Shown here: positions 18,137 to 27,401 of the stretch, one piece after another
Position numbering within the stretch: position 1 is the first letter of the stretch
Layout of the letters: every line of letters begins with the position of its first letter
Origin: Francisella halioticida
GTDB taxonomy: Bacteria; Pseudomonadota; Gammaproteobacteria; Francisellales; Francisellaceae
DNA: 64,000 nt
Reading direction: 5' to 3'
NCBI RefSeq assembly: GCF_002211785.1
Contig: NZ_CP022132.1
Span: forward strand, 372,001 to 436,000
Notes under the pieces: model-generated
Database searches by the model: none
Told to the model about the DNA's origin: nothing
Seen by the model: the letters and a program-made list of their open reading frames with translations, nothing else
Program-made: the position numbers and the translations under genes

Positions 18137-18760
18137 TTATACATGGAGATTTTGTTTTAATTTACGACTAACTACATAGTTATTTAGTCCTATATGGTTA
18201 GATAATCCTAAGTAATTAGCAATTTTTCTAACTGAAAGCCCTAATAAAAGTAACTCTTTGATTTTATCAATGTCATCATCAAATTTACTTCTTTGAATTG
18301 TTCCTTTTGGCTTACCTAGTTTTATACCTAGTGACTTTTTGGTTGCCAGAGCCTCTTTTGTTCTAGAACTAATAAGATCTCTTTCTAATTCCGAAAATAG
18401 AGAAAACATGGTGACCATTACCTTAGAAGCCATATCATGAGCTGTTATATCTAAACCTTGTTTGATAGCGATTAGACGTATTTTATTTTTAATAAGCTGA
18501 TTCACTAAGTCAATAACCTCAGATGTGCTTCTTCCTAATCTACTTAATTCAGTAATAATCAAGGTATCAGTCTCTTTCAGCTTTTCTAATAGTTCCTCTA
18601 TCCTTCTGCTCTTAATTGATTTTTTTGATGAAACTTCAACTTCTATAAATTTGGTTATATTTAAATTATGCTTTCTAGCATATTCAAAAATTTCAAGCTT
18701 TTGATTCTTGATATCCTGCTTGCTAGTAGAGACCCTAATATAAGCAATAATTTGAGACAT
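18137..18760 (-). CDS. tnpR: Serine resolvase of the Tn3-family transposon
   Basis: 207-aa resolvase/invertase-type serine recombinase. The catalytic Ser is in AYIRVSTSKQ (about residue 11), with ELSRLGRST (conserved Arg pair) at about 70-80 and the E-helix region up to about 140. A C-terminal helix-turn-helix (LGLSVRKIANYLGLSNH) binds res. It resolves cointegrates formed during replicative transposition and often represses its own and tnpA promoters. It is divergent from tnpA. The 125 bases between the left inverted repeat and its stop codon contain no passenger gene. Confidence 0.92.
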   Translation of the reverse strand: MSQIIAYIRVSTSKQDIKNQKLEIFEYARKHNLNITKFIEVEVSSKKSIKSRRIEELLEKLKETDTLIITELSRLGRSTSEVIDLVNQLIKNKIRLIAIKQGLDITAHDMASKVMVTMFSLFSELERDLISSRTKEALATKKSLGIKLGKPKGTIQRSKFDDDIDKIKELLLLGLSVRKIANYLGLSNHIGLNNYVVSRKLKQNLHV

Positions 18761-18894
18761 TTTAACTACTGGTAAGGATTAATGTAAAATATTACTTATA
18801 ATTATACAATATAGCCAGGTAATTATAAATATATATCTATAACAAAAAAGTTTAGAATTAACGGACGTTTATACTGGTACAAAAACTATCAAAT
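18761..18894. promoter_or_regulatory. Probable res site and divergent tnpR/tnpA promoters
   Basis: A 134-base AT-rich gap between divergent tnpR and tnpA, with short related and inverted motifs (for example ACTTATAATTATACAAT and GGTAATTATAAATAT). By analogy with Tn3-family elements this is where resolvase subsites and both promoters lie. I cannot delimit the subsites. Confidence 0.5.
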
Positions 18895-21800
18895 ATGGCA
18901 AGACTTAAAATTTTATCTGCAGATGAATTCGATAATTTATACTCTCTCCCAAAATTAGAGAAGCAAGATCGTGATTTCTTATTTGAGTTGGATGAAGCTG
19001 ATCATTTATATTTAAATTCTCTAGTAGACTTATCATCTAAAATTGATTATATACTGCAGGTGGAATATTTCCGATTATCCCAGTATTTTTTTAGCTTTAC
19101 ACTACATGGAGTAAGGCAAGATGTATGGCATATAATTGAAACTTACTATCCAGGCTCTAAGTTCCCTATGAAAAGCCCAAGTAAGCATTTTATATATCAA
19201 AATCGGCAAGCCATCCTACAAAAATATGGAATGTTCTCATATGAAAATAATTTTAGAAAAAAACTAGAGAAACATGCGAAGAACCTAGCTAAACAACATG
19301 TAGTACCAAAATACATATTTGATTCAATTTTAGATTTTTGCCATCAAAATAAAGTGGTTAGACCTGGGTATAGTGTACTTCAAGAAATTGTTTCACAAGC
19401 TTTAGAAAATGAAAAGAATCGGTTGAGTAATAAGCTATATTTGTTAATGGATAAACCATTAAGAGTAGAGCTTCAAAAACTCTTAGAAAAAAATGATGAT
19501 TATTATCAATTAACGATCATCAAAAAAGATCAAAAAGATTTTGCTACTAGAGATATTAAAAGTACAGTTGAGAAGCATCAGTTTTTAATTGAAATATATC
19601 ATAAAGCCATTCATATCATAAAGAAATTGGATTTAACTGAACAAAATATTTTATATTATGCTGATTTAGCAGAGTACCATACTATATATTGTTTAAAGCA
19701 TATGAGAAAAAAGAACTTAGCTCGATTGTACCTTATATGTTATGCCTTCCATCGTTATCAAAAAATAAATGATTATTTAATATTTAGTTTCAACCATAAA
19801 GTTAATCGTTATATAGCAGATGCTGATGAGCATCAAAATAAAGCATATGAAGAGTTTTTATATGATGAAAATAAAGATAGAAACTCAGCGGCAGATATTT
19901 TAGCCTTACTTGGCAATAAAAATATAATGGATAATGAACTTAGACATAAAGCCTATGATATTGTCCCAAAAGAATTCTTACCCAATTTAATTAGAAAGTT
20001 TAGGAAGCCTCAATTTAATGCTGAATTTCACCGCTGGGAATATTATGCTCAATCATCAGCATCAATTAAACAGAATCTTAGAGCAAGTTTTAAGGTTATT
20101 AATTTCAAATCTAAAGATAAGCAATTATCGGAAGCTATAAACTTTTTTAAAGCACATCTTAATAGCAATAACTCTTTTAAAGAATATACCTTTGATGAGT
20201 TTTGTATATCTTTTATACCTAGAGCATTAAGGCGTTATGTGATTGAGAAAATAAGGCTCAAAAATAGCAGTAAAAAAATCAAGAAAATAAATGCAGATCG
20301 TTATGAGTTTATGTTATACATGCTTATAGAAAAAGGTATTAGTAACGGTACTATTACCATAGCAGATAGCTTAAGCTACAAATCATTAAATGATGAATTA
20401 ATTCAAGATGATGACTGGAACAAACATAAGTCAAAATTGGTTGAAAAGCTCGGAAATAAGTTACTTCAGACGGATATAAACACTATTCTTAAACAGTTTG
20501 AAAAAGAGTTAAGTAGCAAATACCACGACATTAATAAAAATATAAGTACTGGCGTTAATAAGAAAATAAAAATTAAATATAATAAGCTGGGGGAGTTGTT
20601 AAGGTGGAGATTACCATACAAGAAGATAGATGATGGAGTTAATAACCCATTCTATGAAAACCTTGCAACAGTAAGCATTAGCGATGTAATATCTCACGCT
20701 ATAAAAGCCTCTGGATTTATAAAAAAATTCACTCATGTCCTACCTAAGTATTCTAAGAATCATGCCACGGAGTCAGCAATATCCGCATGCATTGTTGCTA
20801 AAGGTACAGGCAGTGATATTTATAGGATGAAAGATATAAGTGATATCAAGCAACATGAGTTAGAATCAGCGTCTAATGACTTTATTCGTATTAAAACCCT
20901 ATCTGAAGCCAACGATGTAATTATGAACAAAGTAGAAAAGTTACCTATCTTTGAGAAATATACATTAGCTGACTATGGAATACATGCTAGTGTTGATGGG
21001 CAGAAGCTGGAAACTAAATATAACACTATTAAAGCAAGACATTCATCAAAATATTTTGGCTTTGGAAAAGGTATATCAGCATATACATTATTCGCAAATT
21101 GTCTTCCTTTGTGCTCCAAAATTATTGGTGCTAATGAACATGAAAGCCACTATTTATTTGATATTTTAAACAGCAATACTACTGATGTAAGAATCTCAGC
21201 GGTATCTGGTGATATGCATAGTATAAACAGACTTAATTTTGCACTATTACATTTCTTTGGATATCGTTTCATGCCAAGATTTACTAAATTAGATGAAAAA
21301 GCTAAAATTAACTTAGTTTCTTTTGATAAGATAGAAATATATGAGAAATATACTGTCAAACCATCGAAGCAGGTTAATGCTAAGCTAATAATAAAAGAGT
21401 GGGATAATATTCTTAGGATTTTAACCACTCTTGGACTTAAGAAAAATACCCAAAGTCATATAGTTAGAAAGTTATCATCATATAAGTCAAATGATACATT
21501 GCGTGCTTTGGTGGAACTTAACAAAATTATAATGAGTTTATATATGTTAGATTACATAGATGATGAACAAATTAGAAAAAATGTTCATAGATCTCTTAAT
21601 AGAGGAGAATCATATCATCAGTTAAGGTCAGCAATTGCTAAGGTTAGCTCACGTAAACTTACTGGTAAAACTGAAAAAGAGTTAATCATCAATAATGAAA
21701 GTGCTAGATTAATAGCAAATTGCATTATTTTCTATAACGCATCGATTTTGTCGGGTATCTATAGCTATTATAAAGATAAAGGAATGGAAGATAAGTGTGA

Positions 21801-21951
21801 ACAAATCATAAGATTTTCACCTGTAGCGTGGCAACATATTAATTTGATTGGAATGTATGAATTTAACAAAGGTACTGAAAGCCTTGATTTACAAGGGATT
21901 ATAGAATCTTTGCTTAGTAATTCTAAAATCAATTTGTCAGCTGTAAACTAG
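18895..21951 (+). CDS. tnpA: Tn3-family transposase
   Basis: 1018 aa, the full family length. The N-terminal DNA-binding half includes YFRLSQYFFSFTLHGVRQD. The catalytic core has the first Asp in HASVDGQK (about residue 701), the second in SGDMHSINRL (about 773) and the Glu in NRGESYHQLR (about 905). The downstream ELIINNESARLIANCIIFYN block is a Tn3 transposase hallmark. No frameshift or stop is seen, so the element may still be active. The gene ends only 12 bases before the right inverted repeat. Confidence 0.96.
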   Translation: MARLKILSADEFDNLYSLPKLEKQDRDFLFELDEADHLYLNSLVDLSSKIDYILQVEYFRLSQYFFSFTLHGVRQDVWHIIETYYPGSKFPMKSPSKHFIYQNRQAILQKYGMFSYENNFRKKLEKHAKNLAKQHVVPKYIFDSILDFCHQNKVVRPGYSVLQEIVSQALENEKNRLSNKLYLLMDKPLRVELQKLLEKNDDYYQLTIIKKDQKDFATRDIKSTVEKHQFLIEIYHKAIHIIKKLDLTEQNILYYADLAEYHTIYCLKHMRKKNLARLYLICYAFHRYQKINDYLIFSFNHKVNRYIADADEHQNKAYEEFLYDENKDRNSAADILALLGNKNIMDNELRHKAYDIVPKEFLPNLIRKFRKPQFNAEFHRWEYYAQSSASIKQNLRASFKVINFKSKDKQLSEAINFFKAHLNSNNSFKEYTFDEFCISFIPRALRRYVIEKIRLKNSSKKIKKINADRYEFMLYMLIEKGISNGTITIADSLSYKSLNDELIQDDDWNKHKSKLVEKLGNKLLQTDINTILKQFEKELSSKYHDINKNISTGVNKKIKIKYNKLGELLRWRLPYKKIDDGVNNPFYENLATVSISDVISHAIKASGFIKKFTHVLPKYSKNHATESAISACIVAKGTGSDIYRMKDISDIKQHELESASNDFIRIKTLSEANDVIMNKVEKLPIFEKYTLADYGIHASVDGQKLETKYNTIKARHSSKYFGFGKGISAYTLFANCLPLCSKIIGANEHESHYLFDILNSNTTDVRISAVSGDMHSINRLNFALLHFFGYRFMPRFTKLDEKAKINLVSFDKIEIYEKYTVKPSKQVNAKLIIKEWDNILRILTTLGLKKNTQSHIVRKLSSYKSNDTLRALVELNKIIMSLYMLDYIDDEQIRKNVHRSLNRGESYHQLRSAIAKVSSRKLTGKTEKELIINNESARLIANCIIFYNASILSGIYSYYKDKGMEDKCEQIIRFSPVAWQHINLIGMYEFNKGTESLDLQGIIESLLSNSKINLSAVN

Positions 21952-21963
21952 ATATATCAGTAG

Positions 21964-22010
21964 TTACAGCTATGCTCGCGGAAATTCCGTACCTTCCTGA
22001 ATAGAACCCC
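21964..22010 (-). repeat. Tn3-family terminal inverted repeat, right
   Basis: 47 bases ending CTTCCTGAATAGAACCCC, exactly complementary to the left end. Confidence 0.93.
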
Positions 22011-22106
22011 TAATATATCTCTAAATATTTTAAAAAAATAGATAAATTATACGGATCTCAAGAGGAGTGATTTTACATCAAAATATTAGAAAAAATATTT
22101 AAATAA

Positions 22107-22760
22107 CTAAATTTCAGTAAATATTTCTTTTTCAGGAAGTCTTGATTTAGGTAGTTTAGCATTAAAATCATCTTCTGAGCTGTAGCCAACTGTTACAACT
22201 AAAGATGTTTTAAAACCTTTCTTTCTTAAGCTAAATTCTTCATCTATGATATGTGGATCAATACCTTCCATTGGGGTGGCGTGTAGTTTTAAGCCTGCTA
22301 ATCCAAGTAGGAGATTGCCAAGACTAATGTAAACTTGCTTTTCTGCCCAGTTTTGTAACTCTTGGGGCATATCTTTGTATGCTAATGCAATTTTTTTACG
22401 TACATCTCTTTGCATATTTTCAAATTCAGGAGTAGGGAAGCGACCATCTTTCCTTTCTTGATCTAAGAGCTTTTCTAGATAGTTATCATCGATATTTGTT
22501 TTAAAACAAAGTACAATAGCTAAAGCACAATCATTGATATTTACTACATTCTTAGGATGAATATTCTCAGCAGCTTTAGCAATTTTAGATTTTGCTTGAT
22601 CAGAAGTGGTTAGGATAAAATGCCAAGGTTGAGAATTTACACTTGATGGTGTAAACCTAAGAATATCTTTTATTTGCTGTATTTGTTGTTTTGTTAATTT
22701 TTTTGTTTGATTATAAGATTTAGTTGTATAACGAGTTTTAGCATAGTTGACTATATTCAT
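22107..22760 (-). CDS. Oxygen-insensitive NAD(P)H nitroreductase-family flavoprotein (NfsB-like)
   Basis: 217-aa FMN-dependent nitroreductase-fold enzyme. Near the N terminus are TTKSYNQTKKLT and TPSSVNSQPWHFI, the FMN-binding SSxNxQPW motif. ISLGNLLLGLAGLKLHATPMEG follows at about residues 146-168, with the usual dimer/FMN segment, and the C terminus is PKSRLPEKEIFTEI. It would reduce nitroaromatics or quinones with NAD(P)H in the cytoplasm; the natural substrate is not evident. A decayed duplicate of its C terminus borders the transposon at 17922. Confidence 0.9.
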   Translation of the reverse strand: MNIVNYAKTRYTTKSYNQTKKLTKQQIQQIKDILRFTPSSVNSQPWHFILTTSDQAKSKIAKAAENIHPKNVVNINDCALAIVLCFKTNIDDNYLEKLLDQERKDGRFPTPEFENMQRDVRKKIALAYKDMPQELQNWAEKQVYISLGNLLLGLAGLKLHATPMEGIDPHIIDEEFSLRKKGFKTSLVVTVGYSSEDDFNAKLPKSRLPEKEIFTEI

Positions 22761-22953
22761 AGAGAAAAAGTAGAATTATTAAAATTATATTATATTTTAT
22801 ATAAAAAATTCCAACAAGGTTTTTTTGTAGCTTAAGATATTTTATTTAACGCTAAATATACAAAATTTTATAATTACTATGTATTAAATAACTATTATTA
22901 GCTTGATTTTTGATAGAATTGTCATCTTCTTAGATCTTTTTAATAAAAAAATA

Positions 22954-24139
22954 ATGTCCACTATCAATATTGATAAAATTAAAATAAGAATAATTATACT
23001 CTTATCATTCTTTATCTTAATGGGGATGAGTATTGATTTATTTGCTCCATCATTGCCTGGAATTAGCTCTTCATTAAACATTAGTGCATCAACCTCAAAG
23101 ATGGTTATTTCAATGTATTTGATAGGCTATGCTTTAGGAAATTTTATCATTGGTATCATAACTGATGCTATAGGGCGTAGAACCCTATTAAGAGCTTCAT
23201 GTGTATTGTTTATTATAGTAAGTGTTTTACCCCCGTTAATACCTAATGAATATGTACTATTGGTAGTAAGGTTTTTTCAAGGGTTTTTAATGGGAGCTAT
23301 GGGGGTGCTAAGTCGAGGAATTTTTTCAGATATTTTACCCCCTGAGAGGCTTTTGAGATTTGGCCCAACCATTGGTTTTCTTTGGGGAGTAGGTCCAATT
23401 ATAGGACCTATAATTGGAGGTTTTCTACAAGAGTACTTTGGTTGGAAATCTGGTTTTTATTTTTTTGCTATAATTACATTCGTAATAACGATACTTGTTT
23501 TTATATATATTCCAGAGACTATTGTAAAAAAATCAGAGTTAAAATTGTCACAAATATATATAAATATTGCTGAGGTTGTATCTAATAAACAATTTATTAG
23601 TCTATGCATAGTAATGGGGGTAGCCATACTCTATGGTGATAAGTTTTAATACTTTAGGACCGTTTTTGATCCAAGATGTAATGGGTTATTCACCAACCTA
23701 TTTCGGTAAGTTAGCAATCTTTCTGGGATGCTCTTTTTTACCAGCTCCGATAATTACGCGTAAGTTACTTGATTATTATTCTGTAAGTAAGATATTTTTT
23801 ACAGTGACTCACTTTTTTATGTTTTTAATATTACTATTTTTTATATTTAGTTATTTTATGCAGAATAGTATTAGTTTGCTTATTGTAGCTACAATGACTG
23901 TTTATTTTGTCTGTGGAGTAGTATTTCCACTTTCTATGGGTAAGGGTATCTCAATGTTTAGACATATATCAGGAACTGCAGCTGCAGTTATGTATTTTAT
24001 AAATATGGCTATATCAAGCATAACCTCATTTATCCAAGGGTATCTGCATACTCATACTATCACTAATATTATAGCTATATATTTGGTATTAATGGCGATC
24101 ATAGTCGGACTATACTGGTATAAGCTTAAGGATCTATAA
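22954..24139 (+). pseudogene. MFS drug-resistance transporter (Bcr/CflA type), frameshifted
   Basis: Start at MSTINIDKIKI. The first part (to about 23635) has six helices with SIDLFAPSLPGI, the MFS motif A-like GIITDAIGRRTLL and GFLMGAMG. The second part starts in another frame at ISFNTLGPFLIQDVMGYSP and completes the 12-helix protein to 24139. The junction ILYG/ISF fits loss of two bases from a GTGT run, because restoring GTG ATA would give YGVISF. The two open frames (22954-23649 and 23633-24139) overlap. Family members export drugs such as bicyclomycin. Confidence 0.8.
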
Positions 24140-24191
24140 TATTTTTAGCTAGATATATTTTTATTTTTTTGTAATCATATCTGTTTGGAAT

Positions 24192-24590
24192 ATGAAAAAT
24201 ATAGAAATAGGTAGGCAGATAATGATAAGAACTTCAGCTTTACTTTGTGTTAATGATGGCAAGATGCTTCTTGTAAGGGTGCGTGATAATACTATTTGGT
24301 ATTTCCCAGGAGGTAAGATAGATGAGGGTGAGACTCATCTACAAACAATTCTCCGTGAACTTGATGAAGAGTTAGATATACAAATGCAATCATCTGAACT
24401 AAAGTATCTTGGTGAAATTATTACAGATAATCATGATAGAACAGACACTGTATCAGTACATTGTTATGCCGGTAATATTACTAAGCCAATCAAACCATGC
24501 GCTGAAATCTCTGAGATAAAGTGGTTTGATCTAAATGACATTGAATTTATGGCTCCTGCAGTAATTGAAAGCATACATAGATGGTTTTAA
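24192..24590 (+). CDS. Nudix hydrolase
   Basis: 132 aa with a canonical Nudix box: GGKIDEGETHLQTILRE followed by LDEELDI. Unlike the Nudix gene at 10535, all metal-ligand Glu are present. The alternative start at 24222 (MIRTSALLCV) would remove 10 residues and also leaves a complete fold. The substrate is unknown; small single-domain Nudix proteins hydrolyse (deoxy)nucleotides or sugar nucleotides. It lies tail-to-tail with ppc, 14 bases apart. Confidence 0.88.
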   Translation: MKNIEIGRQIMIRTSALLCVNDGKMLLVRVRDNTIWYFPGGKIDEGETHLQTILRELDEELDIQMQSSELKYLGEIITDNHDRTDTVSVHCYAGNITKPIKPCAEISEIKWFDLNDIEFMAPAVIESIHRWF

Positions 24591-24604
24591 AGATAGTAAA
24601 AGGC

Positions 24605-27139
24605 TTATATAGAGTTTTGATTTGCATTTATATTCGCAGCTAGAGATTTTTTAATTATAGTTTCTAAAAGCTTCTTATTTTTATGGTTTGGATTATCTCT
24701 TAAACAATTAAGAGCATATTGCTGCAATATAACTAAAGGTAGAGTAATATCATCTCGCATTTTTATTGATCTTTCTTTGATAGGGTTAGCATGTAGGAAA
24801 TCTTCATTTTTACCTGTTACTGTTAATAAATACTCTTTTGCTAGAGTATGTTCATTAAATATTTGTTGCCAGAAATCTCTATATTTAGGATCTTTACTTA
24901 TATGTTTAGTCATATTGAAGTTTGTTTGGGCAATGCTTTGTAATGCATTATCAAAGATTCCTTTAATTATAAGTGAGCGTCTATATATCTTTTGGATTAA
25001 AGCTAAATTGTTCTGATCCTTTTTAATTACAGAATCTATAGCCGTTCCAAGACCGTAAAAGGCTAAAATACTTTGTCGCATCTGTGTCCAAGCAGCACCA
25101 TATGGAATAGCACGAAGATCATCTAGTTTAATCTTATTGCCAGAGTTTCTTTTAGAAGGACGAGATCCGACATTCATTTCACTAATATATTTGAGAGGGG
25201 TTACTTCTGTAAGGTAGTTTATAAACTGAGGATGATTTTTGAGTTCTATATATGTCTCAAAAGATAACTTACCTAATTCATTTATAAGAGCAAGTTCTGT
25301 AGAACTTAATTTATGTGCATTATGTAGATTTAGTTTCCCATATAAACCTGATGTTAGTATCTGTTCTAGGTTATATTGAGCACTATCGGAGTTACCAAAC
25401 TTTGAAGATATACTTTGCCCTTGGATAGTTACCTGGACATCATGATTTGAAACCACATTTGATAGACCTCTATAAAATAAAAACATATCACCGCCTCCAC
25501 GTGAAGGTGGGCCACCGCGACCATCAAAGAAGACAGGTTTGATTCCTTTAGAACTAAGATATTTACTAAGCGCGCGCTTTGCTTCAAGGATTGACCAGTT
25601 AGCCATAAAGTAACCACCATCTTTTGTCCCATCAGAGAAGCCGAGCATAATTGTTTGAATATTTTGCCAAGCTTTTAAGTTATCTGTATAGAGTTTTATT
25701 TTAAGTAAATCATCGAGAATCTGTGTTGAGTTCTTCAGATCTTCCATGGTTTCAAACAATGGAACAACTTCAATTTTTATTTTATCCTGATTTTTAGTAT
25801 TTTTATTGAAAAGTTCGAATATTGTTAAAACCTCTAATATGCTTACAGTAGAATCAGCATTACTGATGATGTATCTCTCAATTGCTTCATAGCCATTCTG
25901 CTGTTGGATATATTGTATGGTAGCAATAGTTTCTAGAAGTTCTTTAGCTAGTTCACTATTAGTTTTTAAATTTACGAGACTTTTTTGTTCAGCAAGCTTA
26001 ACTAGAAGTTTGATTTTTTCTGAGTCTTTTAGTATCTGATAGTCTAAATTGTAGTTTTCTTTAAAAATTTCAGTGAAAAATTGGTTATGTATTTTAGCAT
26101 TTTGACGAACATCTAGTTTTGCAAAATGAAAACCAAAGATTTTTATTTTTAAAATCAGATTATCAAGCCTATCAACAAATAGCGAGTCGTACTGTGTATC
26201 TACAATATTTTTTACTTTAATTATTTCACTTAGAAAACCTTGTGCGGATAAATACTTATTAGCTTTTAATTTTTTTCTAATCTTCGTGAGTTCATCGTGA
26301 ACATTTTCAAAAGTTAGTTTTTTAATAAGTCTTTTTAGATCTTTGTTATAGCAATTTGAAATATTTATTCTTAAATGTTTTGAGACTTTTCTGGTAACAT
26401 TTGCTGTAACAAAAGGGTTACCATCCCGATCACCTCCAGGCCAAAACCCAATTTCAATATTAGTATTATCATTAGTTAGTTTATTTTGAACTTTGGGAAT
26501 GGTGTTATAGAAAATGTTATTTAAGTACCATATGATTGATATTGCTTCGCCTTCAGGGGTTGGCTTAGTTTTATTACTAAACCTAGTTTTCCCCATCTGT
26601 AGGAAAATATCTTGAATTTTGTTTATGTCGTTATCTATGATAGCTTTTTTAAGATCGTGAATGATAGGTAATACTAGCTTTGCATAAAACTGAGTTGGGT
26701 GTGCTGTGAGTACAAGTCTTGTTTTGTATTCTTTTAAAGCCCTAGTTAAAGAGTTTTGCTTATCATGTCTTTCAACTCTTCTAACTAATCTGGTTATACT
26801 ATATTCACCATTTAGGTCATGTGTTTTGGCATAAGCAGCTTCCTCAAGTGCATCTATTAGAACAATTTGTCTTTCTATATAACGAATAAATTTTATAAAT
26901 GTTTCGAGCTTTTCCTCATCTGACATCTCGGGGTATATATTTTCAATAATTTCTATGGGATCTTTACCATTCTTTAGCTCATTTTTACAAATATTAGAGA
27001 ATGTCGCTAATTTAAAGTTTGCATTATATTTTTTATCAAAAGGAGTACTTAAAAAAAGGCCATTTAGCATTTTATATTTAAGTTCAACTCTAGATTTATA
27101 GTTCTCTAGAAGCTCATCTTGGATAGAGTGAAAGGACAT
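24605..27139 (-). CDS. ppc: Phosphoenolpyruvate carboxylase
   Basis: 844 aa; adds bicarbonate to PEP to form oxaloacetate, refilling the TCA cycle. VLTAHPTQ carries the catalytic His, and GFWPGGDRDGNPFV and FHFAKLDVRQN (substrate pocket) are clear. The mobile loop reads FFDGRGGPPSRGGGDMFLF instead of the common FHGRGGxxGRGGAP form, and QGQSISSKFG replaces QGExIxxKFG. This is therefore a divergent PEPC subfamily. The core Arg and Gly of the loop are kept, so activity is likely. Single gene, no neighbours on its strand. Confidence 0.92.
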   Translation of the reverse strand: MSFHSIQDELLENYKSRVELKYKMLNGLFLSTPFDKKYNANFKLATFSNICKNELKNGKDPIEIIENIYPEMSDEEKLETFIKFIRYIERQIVLIDALEEAAYAKTHDLNGEYSITRLVRRVERHDKQNSLTRALKEYKTRLVLTAHPTQFYAKLVLPIIHDLKKAIIDNDINKIQDIFLQMGKTRFSNKTKPTPEGEAISIIWYLNNIFYNTIPKVQNKLTNDNTNIEIGFWPGGDRDGNPFVTANVTRKVSKHLRINISNCYNKDLKRLIKKLTFENVHDELTKIRKKLKANKYLSAQGFLSEIIKVKNIVDTQYDSLFVDRLDNLILKIKIFGFHFAKLDVRQNAKIHNQFFTEIFKENYNLDYQILKDSEKIKLLVKLAEQKSLVNLKTNSELAKELLETIATIQYIQQQNGYEAIERYIISNADSTVSILEVLTIFELFNKNTKNQDKIKIEVVPLFETMEDLKNSTQILDDLLKIKLYTDNLKAWQNIQTIMLGFSDGTKDGGYFMANWSILEAKRALSKYLSSKGIKPVFFDGRGGPPSRGGGDMFLFYRGLSNVVSNHDVQVTIQGQSISSKFGNSDSAQYNLEQILTSGLYGKLNLHNAHKLSSTELALINELGKLSFETYIELKNHPQFINYLTEVTPLKYISEMNVGSRPSKRNSGNKIKLDDLRAIPYGAAWTQMRQSILAFYGLGTAIDSVIKKDQNNLALIQKIYRRSLIIKGIFDNALQSIAQTNFNMTKHISKDPKYRDFWQQIFNEHTLAKEYLLTVTGKNEDFLHANPIKERSIKMRDDITLPLVILQQYALNCLRDNPNHKNKKLLETIIKKSLAANINANQNSI

Positions 27140-27401
27140 AAATACCTCTTTGAGTTTTGATGGGTCTAGTGTCTACATCTAAACTTATACTTTAGAATTT
27201 TATACTAATAGATATTCTAAACTATTTAAACTCAAGTGTATCTATTTTAGTTTAGCATTACGATCTTAATAAAATATAACCTTAGAATATAGATAGGGCA
27301 AAATAGCCTTTATGAGCAATAATTGAAGTAAATACGGTAAAAAACAATACTCAACCTGATATTCCTAGTGTAGTTCTCTCAAAGAAGCTATGGATAGAGA
27401 G

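Larger units (their letters stand above)
17965..22010. mobile_element. Complete Tn3-family transposon without passenger genes
   Basis: 4,046 bases bounded by inverted repeats that are identical over 47 bases (17965-18011 and 21964-22010). They begin GGGGTTCTATTCAGG, with the GGGG start usual for Tn3-family ends. It contains only tnpR (minus) and tnpA (plus), divergently arranged around a probable res site. The flanking 5-mers (ATTTA left, TAATA right) do not match, so the expected 5-bp duplication is lost or the element arrived through a deletion or recombination event. Confidence 0.93.

Noticed and set aside
27300-27401. Continuation of the M23 domain on the left of the IS
   Set aside because: The minus-strand frames there do not resemble M23 motifs, and a weak plus-strand frame (KNNTQPDIPSVVLSKKLW) is unidentified; sequence left of the IS seems to be from elsewhere.
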